A DNA stretch of 64,000 nt, from the NCBI RefSeq assembly GCF_910592395.1, contig NC_088310.1, positions 937,501-1,001,500 of the forward strand. The letters run 5' to 3'. A model generated the notes under the pieces. It was not told the DNA's origin. It made no database searches and saw only the letters and a program-made list of their open reading frames with translations. The translations under genes were made by a program, and so were the position numbers. The DNA comes from Lineus longissimus. Taxonomy: Eukaryota > Nemertea > Pilidiophora > Heteronemertea > Lineidae. Of this stretch, positions 13,601 through 25,600 are shown one piece after another (position 1 is the first letter of the stretch; every line of letters begins with the position of its first letter).

Positions 13601-16600
13601 TGACAAGGAGGGCAAACCACTCTCATTGACAGAGATCAAAGCAACTCCGCTCACGCCACTACTAGACAAGAGAGGAAGACCCATAGTTGGTGAAAATGGG
13701 CAGCTAATCACTGCAGAAGACATTCTTACAAATGTCAAGATTCCTCTGTTTGACAAGGAGGGCAAACCAGTCTCATTGACAGAGATCGAAGCTACTTCCC
13801 TCACACCAATTCTTGACAAGAGTGGAAGACCTGTGGTTGATGAAAATGGGCAGCTAGTCAATGCAGCAGACATTCAAGCCAATGCGAAGATCTCCCTGTT
13901 TGACAAGGAGGGCAAACCACTCTCATTGACAGAGATCAAAGCAACTCCGCTCACGCCACTACTAGACAAGAGAGGACAACCAGTCTTTGGAGGAAATGGA
14001 GAACCCGTCTTGCTATCCAACGTCCAGGCAGATCCAGAGATGCCCCTGTTTGACAAGGATGGGAAACAAGTCTTACTAGCTGAGATCGACACAACACCCT
14101 TCACACCCTTTCTTGAGAAAAGTGGCCAACCAGTATTTGGGGAAAATGGGAAGCTTGTCATTCTGCCTGACATTCAAAGCAATCCAGAGATTCCACTATT
14201 TGACCAGGAGGGCAAACCTGTTACATTAGCAGAGATCAAAGCAACTCCCCTCTCACCAGTTCTTGACCTGAGTGGAAGTCCTGTGTTTGGTGAAAACGGG
14301 AAGCCAGTCACTGTTGCCGACATTCGATCTAATGCCGAGATTCCACTGTTTGACCAGGAGGGCAAACCAATTTCATTGGCAGAGGTCAAAGCATCTCCCC
14401 TTACACCAGTAATTGACAAGAGAGGAAGACCCATAGTTGGTGAAAATGGGCAGCTAATCACTGCAGAAGACATTCTCACAAATGTCAAGATTCCTCTGTT
14501 TGACCAGGAGGGCAAACCAGTCTCATTGACAGAGATCGAAGCTACTTCCCTCACACCAATTCTTGACAAGAGTGGAAGACCTGTGGTTGATGAAAATGGG
14601 CAGCTAGTCACTGCAGCAGACATTCAAGCCAATGCGAAGATCTCCCTGTTTGACAAGGAGGGCAAACCACTCTCATTGACAGAGATCAAAGCAACTCCGC
14701 TCACGCCACTACTAGACAAGAGAGGAAGACCCATAGTTGGTGAAAATGGGCAGCTAATCACTGCAGAAGACATTCTTACAAATGTCAAGATTCCTCTGTT
14801 TGACCAGGAGGGCAAACCAGTCTCATTGACAGAGATCGAAGCTACTTCCCTCACACCAATTCTTGACAAGAGTGGAAGACCTGTGGTTGATGAAAATGGG
14901 CAGCTAGTCACTGCAGCAGACATTCAAGCCAATGCGAAGATCTCCCTGTTTGACGAGGAGGGCAAACCACTCTCATTGACAGAGATCAAAGCAACTCCGC
15001 TCACGCCACTACTAGACAAGAGAGGACAACCAGTCTTTGGAGGAAATGGAGAACCCGTCTTGCTATCCAACGTCCATTCAGATCCAGAGATGCCCCTGTT
15101 TGACAAGGATGGGAAACAAGTCTTACTAGCTGAGATCGACACAACACCCTTCACACCCGTTCTTGAGAAAAGTGGCCAACCAGTATTTGGGGAAAATAGG
15201 AAGCTTGTCACTCTGGCTGACATTCAAAGCAATCCAGAGATTCCACTATTTGACCAGGAGGGCAAACCTGTTACATTAGCAGAGATCAAAGCGACTCCCC
15301 TCTCACCAGTTCTTGACCTGAGTGGAAGTCCTGTGTTTGGTGAAAATGGGAAGCCAGTCACTGTAGCCGACATTCGATCTAATGCCGAGATTCCACTGTT
15401 TGACCATGAGGGCAAACCAATTTCATTGGCAGAGGTCAAAGCATCTCCCCTTACACCAGTACTTGACAAGAGAGGAAGACCCATAGTTGGTGAAAATGGG
15501 CAGCTAATCACTGCAGAAGACATTCTCACAAATGTCAAGATTCCTCTGTTTGACCAGGAGGGCAAACCAGTCTCATTGACAGAGATCGAAGCTACTTCCC
15601 TGACACCAATTCTTGACAAGAGTGGAAGACCTGTGGTTGATGAAAATGGGCAGCTAGTCACTGCAGCAGACATTCAAGCCAATGCGAAGATCTCCCTGTT
15701 TGACAAGGAGGGCAAACCACTCTCATTGACAGAGATCAAAGCAACTCCGCTCACGCCACTACTAGACAAGAGAGGAAGACCCATAGTTGGTGAAAATGGG
15801 CAGCTAATCACTGCAGAAGACATTCTTACAAATGTCAAGATTCCTCTGTTTGACCAGGAGGGCAAACCAGTCTCATTGACAGAGATCGAAGCTACTTCCC
15901 TCACACCAATTCTTGACAAGAGTGGAAGACCTGTGGTTGATGAAAATGGGCAGCTAGTCACTGCAGCAGACATTCAAGCCAATGCGAAGATCTCCCTGTT
16001 TGACCAGGAGGGCAAACCAATTTCATTGGCAGAGGTCAAAGCATCTCCCCTTACACCAGTACTTGACAAGAGAGGAAGACCCATAGTTGGTGAAAATGGG
16101 CAGCTAATCACTGCAGAAGACATTCTCACAAATGTCAAGATTCCTCTGTTTGACCAGGAGGGCATACCAGTCTCATTGACAGAGATCGAAGCTACTTCCC
16201 TCACACCAATTCTTGACAAGAGAGGAAGACCTGTGGTTGATGAAAATGGGCAGCTAGTCCCTGCAGCAGACATTCAAGCCAATGCGAAGATCTCCCTGTT
16301 TGATCAGGAGGGCAAACCACTCTCATTGACAGAGATCAAAGCAACTCCGCTCACGCCACTACTAGACAAGAGAGGACAACCAGTCTTGGGAGGAAATGGA
16401 GAACCTGTCTTGCTTTCCAATGTCCAGGCAGATCCAGAGATGCCCCTGTTTGACAAGGATGGGAAACAAGTCTTACTAGCTGAGATTGACACAACACCCT
16501 TCACACCCGTTCTTGAGAAAAGTGGCCAACCAGTATTTGGGGAAAATGGGAAGCTTGTCACTCTGGCTGACATTCAAAGCAATCCAGAGATTCCACTGTT

Positions 16601-19600
16601 TGACCAGGAGGGCAAACCTGTTACATTAGCAGAGATCAAAGCAACTCCCCTCTCACCAGTTCTTGACCTGAGTGGAAGTCCTGTGTTTGGTGAAAATGGG
16701 AAGCCAGTCACTGTAGCCGAGATTCGATCTAATGCCGAGATTCCACTGTTTGACCAGGAGGGCAAACCAATTTCATTGGCAGAGGTCAAAGCATCTCCTC
16801 TTACACCAGTACTTGACAAGAGAGGAAGACCCATAGTTGGTGAAAATGGGCAGCTAATCACTGCAGAAGACATTCTCACAAATGTCAAGATTCCTCTGTT
16901 TGACCAGGAGGGCAAACCAGTCTCATTGACAGAGATCGAAGCTACTTCCCTCACACCAATTCTTGACAAGAGTGGAAGACCTGTGGTTGATGAAAATGGG
17001 CAGCTAGTCACTGCAGCAGACATTCAAGCCAATGCGAAGATCTCCCTGTTTGACGAGGAGGGCAAACCAATTTCATTGGCAGAGGTCAAAGCATCTCCCC
17101 TTACGCCAGTACTTGACAAGGGAGGAAGACCCATAGTTGGTGAAAATGGGCAGCTAATCACGGCAGAAGACATTCTTACAAATGTCAAAATTCCTCTGTT
17201 TGACCAGGAGGGCAAACCAGTCTCATTGACAGAGATCAAAGCAAATCCGCTCACACCTCTACTAGACAAGAGTGGACAACCAGTCTTTGGAGAAAATGGA
17301 AAACCCGTCTTGCTATCCAATGTCCAGGAAGATCCCGACATGCCCCTGTTTGACAAGGATGGGAAACAAGTCTTACTAGCTGAGATCGACACAACACCCT
17401 TCACACCCGTTCTTGAGAAAAGTGGCCAACCAGTATTTGGGGAAAATGGGAAGCTTGTTACTCTGGCTGACATTCAAAGTAATCCAGAGATTCCACTGTT
17501 CGACCTGGAGGGCAAACCTGTTACATTGGCAGAGATCAAAGCAACTCCCCTCTCACCAGTTCTTGACCTGAGTGGAAGTCCTGTGTTTGGTGAAAATGGG
17601 CAGCTAGTCACTGCAGCAGACATTCAAGCCAATGCGAAGATCTCCCTGTTTGACAAGGAGGGCAAACCACTCTCATTGACAGAGATCAAAGCAACTCCGC
17701 TCACGCCACTACTAGACAAGAGAGGACAACCAGTCTTTGGAGAAAATGGAGAACCCGTCTTGCTATCCAACGTCCAGGAAGATCCCGACATGCCCCTGTT
17801 TGACAAGGATGGGAAACAAGTCTTACTAGCTGAGATTGACACAACACCCTTCACACCCATTCTTGAGAAAAGTAGCCAACCAGTATTTGGTGAATATGGG
17901 AAGCTTGTCACTCTGGCTGACATTCAAAGCAATCCAGAGATTCCACTGTTTGACCAGGAGGGGAAACCTGTTACATTAGCAGAGATCAACGCAACTCCCC
18001 TCCCACCTGTTCTTACCCTGAGTGGAAGTCCTGTGTTTGGTGAAAATGGGAAGCCAGTTAATGTAGCAGACATTCAATCTAATGCCGGGATTCCACTGTT
18101 TGACCAGGAGGGCAAACCAATTTCATTGGCAGAGGTCAAGGCAACTTCCATTACACCAGTACTTGACAAGAGTGGAAGACCTGTGGTTGATGAAAATGGG
18201 CAGCTAGTCACTGCTGCAGACATTCAAGCCAATGCGATGATCTCCCTGTTTGACAAGGAGGGGAAACCAGTCTCATTGACAGAGTTCAAAGCAAATCCGC
18301 TCACACCTCTACTAGACAAGTGTGGACAACCAGTCTTTGGAGAAAATGGAGAACCCGTCTTGCTATCCAGCGTCCAGGAACTTCCAGAGATGCCCCTGTT
18401 TGACAAGGATGGGAAACAAGTCTTACTAGCTGAGATCGACACAACACCCTTCACACCCGTTCTTGAGAAAAGTGGCCAACCAGTATTTGGGGAAAATGGG
18501 AAGCTTGTCACTCTGGCTGACATTCAAAGCAATCCAGAGATTCCACTGTTTGACCAGGAGGGCAAACCTGTTACATTAGCAGAGATCAAAGCATCTCCCC
18601 TCTCACCAGTTCTTGACCTGAGTGGAAGTCCTGTGTTTGGTGAAAATGGGAAGCCAGTCACTGTAGCCGACATTCGATCTAATGCCGAGATTCCACTGTT
18701 TGACCAGGAGGGCAAACTAATTTCATTGGCAGAGGTCAAAGCATCTCCCCTTACACCAGTACTTGACAAGAGAGGAAGGCCCATAGTTGGTGAAAATGGG
18801 CAGCTAATCACTGCAGAAGACATTCTCACAAATGTCAAGATTCCTCTGTTTGACCAGGAGGGCAAACCAGTCTCATTGACAGAGATCGAAGCTACTTCCC
18901 TCACACCAATTCTTGACAAGAGAGGAAGACCTGTGGTTGATGAAAATGGGCAGCTAGTCACTGCAGCAAACATTCAAGCCAATGCGAAGATCTCCCTGTT
19001 TGACGAGGAGGGCAAACCACTCTCATTGACAGAGATCAAAGCTACTTCCCTCACACCAATTCTTGACAAGAGAGGAAGACCTGTGGTTGATGAAAATGGG
19101 CAGCTAGTCACTGCAGCAAACATTCAAGCCAATGCGAAGATCTCCCTGTTTGATCAGGAAGGCAAACCACTCTCATTGACAGAGATCAAAGCAATTCCGC
19201 TCACACCACTACTAGACAAGAGAGGACAACCAGTCTTGGGAGGAAATGGAGAACCTGTCTTGCTATCCAATGTCCAGGCAGATCCAGAGATGCCCCTGTT
19301 TGACAAGGATGGGAAACAAGTCTTACTAGCTGAGATTGACACAACACCCTTCACACCCGTTCTTGAGAAAAGTGGCCAACCAGTATTTGGGGAAAATGGG
19401 AAGCTTGTCACTCTGGCTGACATTCAAAGCAATCCAGAGATTCCACTATTTGACCAGGAGGGCAAACCTGTTACATTAGCAGAGATCAAAGCAACTCCCC
19501 TCTCACCAGTTCTTGACCTGAGTGGAAGTCCTGTGTTTGGTGAAAATGGGAAGCCAGTCACTGTAGCCGACATTCGATCTAATGCCGAGATTCCACTGTT

Positions 19601-22600
19601 TGACCAGGAGGGCAAACCAATTTCATTGGCAGAGGTCAAAGCATCTCCCCTTACACCAGTTCTTGACAAGAGAGGAAGACCCATAGTTGGTGAAAATGGG
19701 CAGCTAATCACTGCAGAAGACATTCTCACAAATGTCAAGATTCCTCTGTTTGACCAGGAGGGCAAACCAGTCTCATTGACAGAGATCGAAGCTACTTCCC
19801 TCACACCAATTCTTGACAAGAGTGGAAGACCTGTGGTTGATGAAAATGGGCAGCTAGTCACTGCAGCAGACATTCAAGCCAATGCGAAGATCTCCCTGTT
19901 TGACGAGGAGGGCAAACCTGTTACATTAGCAGAGATCAAAGCAACTCCCCTCTCACCAGTTCTTGACCTGAGTGGAAGTCCTGTGTTTGGTGAAAATGGG
20001 AAGCCAGTCACTGTAGCCGACATTCGATCTAATGCCGAGATTCCACTGTTTGACCAGGAGGGCAAACCAATTTCATTGGCAGAGGTCAAAGCATCTCCCC
20101 TTACGCCAGTACTTGACAAGGGAGGAAGACCCATAGTTGGTGAAAATGGGCAGCTAATCACTGCAGAAGACATTCTCACAAATGTCAAGATTCCCCTGTT
20201 TGACAAGGAGGGCAAACCACTCTCATTGACAGAGATCAAAGCGAATCCGCTCACACCTCTACTAGACAAGAGTGGACAACCAGTCTTTGGAGAAAATGGA
20301 GAACCTGTCTTGCTATCCAACGTCCAGGAAGATCCAGAGATGCCCCTGTTTGACAAGGATGGGAACCAAGTCTTACTAGTTGAGATCGACACAACACCCT
20401 TCACACCCGTTCTTGAGAAAAGTGGCCAACCAGTATTTGGGGAAAATGGGAAGCTTGTCATTCTGGCTGACATTCAAAGTAATCCAGAGATTCCACTGTT
20501 CGACCTGGAGGGCAAACCTGTTACATTGGCAGAGATCAAAGCAACTCCCCTCTCACCAGTTCTTGACCTGAGTGGAAGTCCTGTGTTTGGTGAAAATAGG
20601 AAGCCAGTCACTGTAGCCGACATTCGATCTAATGCCGAGATTCCACTGTTTGACCAGGAGGGCAAACCAATTTCATTGGCAGAGGTCAAAGCATCTCCCC
20701 TTACACCAGTACTTGACAAGAGAGGAAGACCCATAGTTGGTGAAAATGGGCAGCTAATCACTGCAGAAGACATTCTCACAAATGTCAAGATTCCTCTGTT
20801 TGACCAGGAGGGCAAACCAGTCTCATTGACAGAGATCGAAGCTACTTCCCTCACACCAATTCTTGACAAGAGTGGAAGACCTGTGGTTGATGAAAATGGG
20901 CAGCTAGTCACTGCAGCAGACATTCAAGCCAATGCGAAGATCTCCCTGTTTGACAAGGAGGGCAAACCACTCTCATTGACAGCGATCAAAGCAACTCCGC
21001 TCACGCCACTACTAGACAAGTGTGGACAACCAGTCTTTGGAGGAAATGGAGAACCTGTCTTGCTATCCAATGTCCAGGCAGATCCAGAGATGCCCCTGTT
21101 TGACAAGGATGGGAAACAAGTCTTACTAGCTGAGATTGACACAACACCCTTCACACCCGTTCTTGAGAAAAGTGGCCAACCAGTATTTGGGGAAAATGGG
21201 AAGCTTGTCACTCTGGCTGACATTCAAAGCAATCCAGAGATTCCACTATTTGACCAGGAGGGCAAACCTGTTACATTAGCAGAGATCAAAGCAACTCCCC
21301 TCTCACCAGTTCTTGACCTGAGTGGAAGTCCTGTGTTTGGTGAAAATGGGAAGCCAGTCACTGTAGCCGACATTCGATCTAATGCCGAGATTCCACTGTT
21401 TGACCAGGAGGGCAAACCAATTTCATTGGCAGAGGTCAAAGCATCTCCCCTTACACCAGTTCTTGACAAGAGAGGAAGACCCATAGTTGGTGAAAATGGG
21501 CAGCTAATCACTGCAGAAGACATTCTCACAAATGTCAAGATTCCTCTGTTTGACCAGGAGGGCAAACCAGTCTCATTGACAGAGATCGAAGCTACTTCCC
21601 TCACACCAATTCTTGACAAGAGTGGAAGACCTGTGGTTGATGAAAATGGGCAGCTAGTCACTGCAGCAGACATTCAAGCCAATGCGAAGATCTCCCTGTT
21701 TGACGAGGAGGGCAAACCTGTTACATTAGCAGAGATCAAAGCAACTCCCCTCTCACCAGTTCTTGACCTGAGTGGAAGTCCTGTGTTTGGTGAAAATGGG
21801 AAGCCAGTCACTGTAGCCGACATTCGATCTAATGCCGAGATTCCACTGTTTGACCAGGAGGGCAAACCAATTTCATTGGCAGAGGTCAAAGCATCTCCCC
21901 TTACGCCAGTACTTGACAAGGGAGGAAGACCCATAGTTGGTGAAAATGGGCAGCTAATCACTGCAGAAGACATTCTCACAAATGTCAAGATTCCCCTGTT
22001 TGACAAGGAGGGCAAACCACTCTCATTGACAGAGATCAAAGCGAATCCGCTCACACCTCTACTAGACAAGAGTGGACAACCAGTCTTTGGAGAAAATGGA
22101 GAACCTGTCTTGCTATCCAACGTCCAGGAAGATCCAGAGATGCCCCTGTTTGACAAGGATGGGAAACAAGTCTTACTAGTTGAGATCGACACAACACCCT
22201 TCACACCCGTTCTTGAGAAAAGTGGCCAACCAGTATTTGGGGAAAATGGGAAGCTTGTTACTCTGGCTGACATTAAAAGTAATCCAGAGATTCCACTGTT
22301 CGACCTGGAGGGCAAACCTGTTACATTGGCAGAGATCAAAGCAACTCCCCTCTCACCAGTTCTTGACCTGAGTGGAAGTCCTGTGTTTGGTGAAAATAGG
22401 AAGCCAGTCACTGTAGCCGACATTCGATCTAATGCCGAGATTCCACTGTTTGACCAGGAGGGCAAACCAATTTCATTGGCAGAGGTCAAAGCATCTCCCC
22501 TTACACCAGTACTTGACAAGAGAGGAAGACCCATAGTTGGTGAAAATGGGCAGCTAATCACTGCAGAAGACATTCTCACAAATGTCAAGATTCCTCTGTT

Positions 22601-25600
22601 TGACCAGGAGGGCAAACCAGTCTCATTGACAGAGATCGAAGCTACTTCCCTCACACCAATTCTTGACAAGAGTGGAAGACCTGTGGTTGATGAAAATGGG
22701 CAGCTAGTCACTGCAGCAGACATTCAAGCCAATGCGAAGATCTCCCTGTTTGACAAGGAGGGCAAACCACTCTCATTGACAGCGATCAAAGCAACTCCGC
22801 TCACGCCACTACTAGACAAGTGTGGACAACCAGTCTTTGGAGGAAATGGAGAACCTGTCTTGCTATCCAATGTCCAAGCAGATCCAGAGATGCCCCTGTT
22901 TGACAAGGATGGGAAACAAGTCTTACTAGCTGAGATTGACACAACACCCTTCACACCAGTTCTTGAGAAAAGTGGCCAACCAGTATTTGGGGAAAATGGG
23001 AAGCTTGTCACTCTGGCTGACATTCAAAGCAATCCAGAGATTCCACTATTTGACCAGGAGGGCAAACCTGTTACATTAGCAGAGATCAAAGCAACTCCCC
23101 TTTCACCAGTTCTTGACCTGAGTGGAAGTCCTGTGTTTGGTGAAAATGGGAAGCCAGTCACTGTAGCCGACATTCGATCTAATGCCGAGATTCCACTGTT
23201 TGACCAGGAGGGCAAACCAATTTCATCGGCAGAGGTCAAAGCATCTCCCCTTACACCAGTTCTTGACAAGAGAGGAAGACCCATAGTTGGTGAAAATGGG
23301 CAGCTAATCACTGCAGAAGACATTCTCACAAATGTCAAGATTCCTCTGTTTGACCAGGAGGGCAAACCAGTCTCATTGACAGAGATCGAAGCTACTTCCC
23401 TCACACCAATTCTTGACAAGAGTGGAAGACCTGTGGTTGATGAAAATGGGCAGCTAGTCACTGCAGCAGACATTCAAGCCAATGCGAAGATCTCCCTGTT
23501 TGACGAGGAGGGCAAACCTGTTACATTGGCAGAGATCAAAGCAACTCCCCTCTCACCAGTTCTTGACCTGAGTGGAAGTCCTGTGTTTGGTGAAAATAGG
23601 AAGCCAGTCACTGTAGCCGACATTCGATCTAATGCCGAGATTCCACTGTTTGACCAGGAGGGCAAACCAATTTCATTGGCAGAGGTCAAAGCATCTCCCC
23701 TCTCACCAGTTCTTGACCTGAGTGGAAGTCCTGTGTTTGGTGAAAATGGGAAGCCAGTCACTGTAGCCGACATTCGATCTAATGCCGAGATTCCACTGTT
23801 TGACCAGGAGGGCAAACCAATTTCATTGGCAGAGGTCAAAGCATCTCCCCTTACGCCAGTACTTGACAAGGGAGGAAGACCCATAGTTGGTGAAAATGGG
23901 CAGCTAATCACTGCAGAAGACATTCTCACAAATGTCAAGATTCCTCTGTTTGACCAGGAGGGCAAACCAGTCTCATTGACAGAGATCGAAGCTACTTCCC
24001 TCACACCAATTCTTGACAAGAGTGGAAGACCTGTGGTTGATGAAAATGGGCAGCTAGTCACTGCAGCAGACATTCAAGCAAATGCGAAGATCTCCCTGTT
24101 TGACAAGGAGGGCAAACCACTCTCATTGACAGAGATCAAAGCAACTCCGCTCACGCCACTACTAGACAAGTGTGGACAACCAGTCTTTGGAGAAAATGGA
24201 GAACCTGTCTTGCTATCCAACGTCCAGGAAGATCCAGAGATGCCCCTGTTTGACAAGGATGGGAAACAAGTCTTACTAGCTGAGATTGACACAACACCCT
24301 TCACACCCGTTCTTGAGAAAAGTGGCCAACCAGTATTTGGGGAAAATGGGAAGCTTGTCACTCTGGCTGACATTCAAAGCAATCCAGAGATTCCACTCTT
24401 TGACCAGGAGGGGAAACCTGTTACATTAGCAGAGATGAACGCAACTCCCCTCCCACCTGTTCTTACCCTGAGTGGAAGTCCTGTGCTTGGTGAAAATGGG
24501 AAGCCAGTTAATGTAGCAGACATTCATTTTAATGTCGGGATTCCACTGTTTGACCAGGAGGGCAAACCAATTTCATTGGCAGAGGTCAAGGCAACTTCCA
24601 TTACACCAGTACTTGACAAGAGTGGAAGACCTTCGGTTGATGAAAATGGGCAGCTAGTCACTGCAGCAGACATTCAAGCCAATGCGATGATCTCCCTGTT
24701 TGACCAGGAGGGCAAACCACTATCATTGACAGAGATCAAAGCTACTTCCCTCACACAGTTTATTGATGCCGATGGCAACATTCATCATGAGCCAGTTGAA
24801 ATACAGAAGCCAGATGGAAGTGTTGTCCCAATTCCAAAGGAGGGCAGCAATGTTCTTGGCACACTTAATGACATTTGGAACGAAGACAAAGGGAATTCTG
24901 CACCAGACAGAGATTCACAGGTGGAGGTAACCATCTCTGCCACTGGTCCAATGCGTTACGTGAATGAAGATGATGGAGTGGAAGTTTCCACTGCTGCTGC
25001 GGGAGATGAAGTTCCAGTTGATATAGTCGGGCCAGCTCAAACTATCTATCAAGGAGGCAATGTGCTCTATGGGTCTATTGAAATACAGAATCCTGATGGA
25101 ACTGTCACCCAAGTTCCAAAGGAGGTGGGAGAAATTCCTGGGGCTCTTGATAAGTTCATTGACCACAGAAAGAAGACTGCTTGTCCATCTGTAGCTGATA
25201 TACCTGACAATCAGAATGAAAAGCCCCTGACTTCAGAACTCAATAAACCAGTGCCTGCCCACCTGCCCAAGGAAAGTTTCGAAAATGATGAGAAACCAGT
25301 CTCAATGGCCGAAATCCACTCTATTCCACAGACCCAAGTTGTAAGTGAGGAAGTCAGGACTCTTGATTACTCAACTGTCACACCAACCGACATCCAGGGA
25401 GATCAAGACTTCCCATTGGTCAACAGGAATGGAAAACCAGTCTCATTGGCCGAGATCCACCCTATTCCACAGACCCAAGTTGTAAGTGAGGAAGTCATGA
25501 CTCTTGATTACTCAACTGTCACACCAACTGACATCCAGGGAGATAAAGACTTCCCGGTGGTCAACAAGAATGGGAAACCAGTCTCATTGGCTATTCCACA

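Larger units (their letters stand above)
6340..24755 (+). repeat. Coding array of about 120 near-identical 150-bp (50-aa) units
   Basis: After one irregular start (6340-6690) the unit recurs in exact 150-bp register: the segment around TGTTTGACCAGGAGGGC recurs at 6841-6865 and again at 24541-24565, which is 17,700 bp or 118 units with no net indel. Each 50-aa unit has two related halves, one of the form LFDxEGKPxxLxEI plus 8 residues, the other LDxxGxPVxxENGxxVxxADI plus 7. Five sub-types follow one another with a 750-bp higher-order period, recognisable by their second half: LEKSGQPV, LDLSGSPV, LDKRGRPI, LDKSGRPV, LDKRGQPV. Whole units are deleted or duplicated in places. Units of the same type differ by only a few bases, which implies recent homogenisation. 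Uniform Pro/Gly spacing suggests an extended beta or PPII-like spacer. Confidence 0.95.

Noticed and set aside
6584-24373. Many antisense open frames of 99, 149, 199 and up to 349 codons in the 50-aa array
   Set aside because: They repeat with the sense array, begin and end at the same unit positions and are a by-product of a stop-poor 150-bp consensus. No independent start context or family match.
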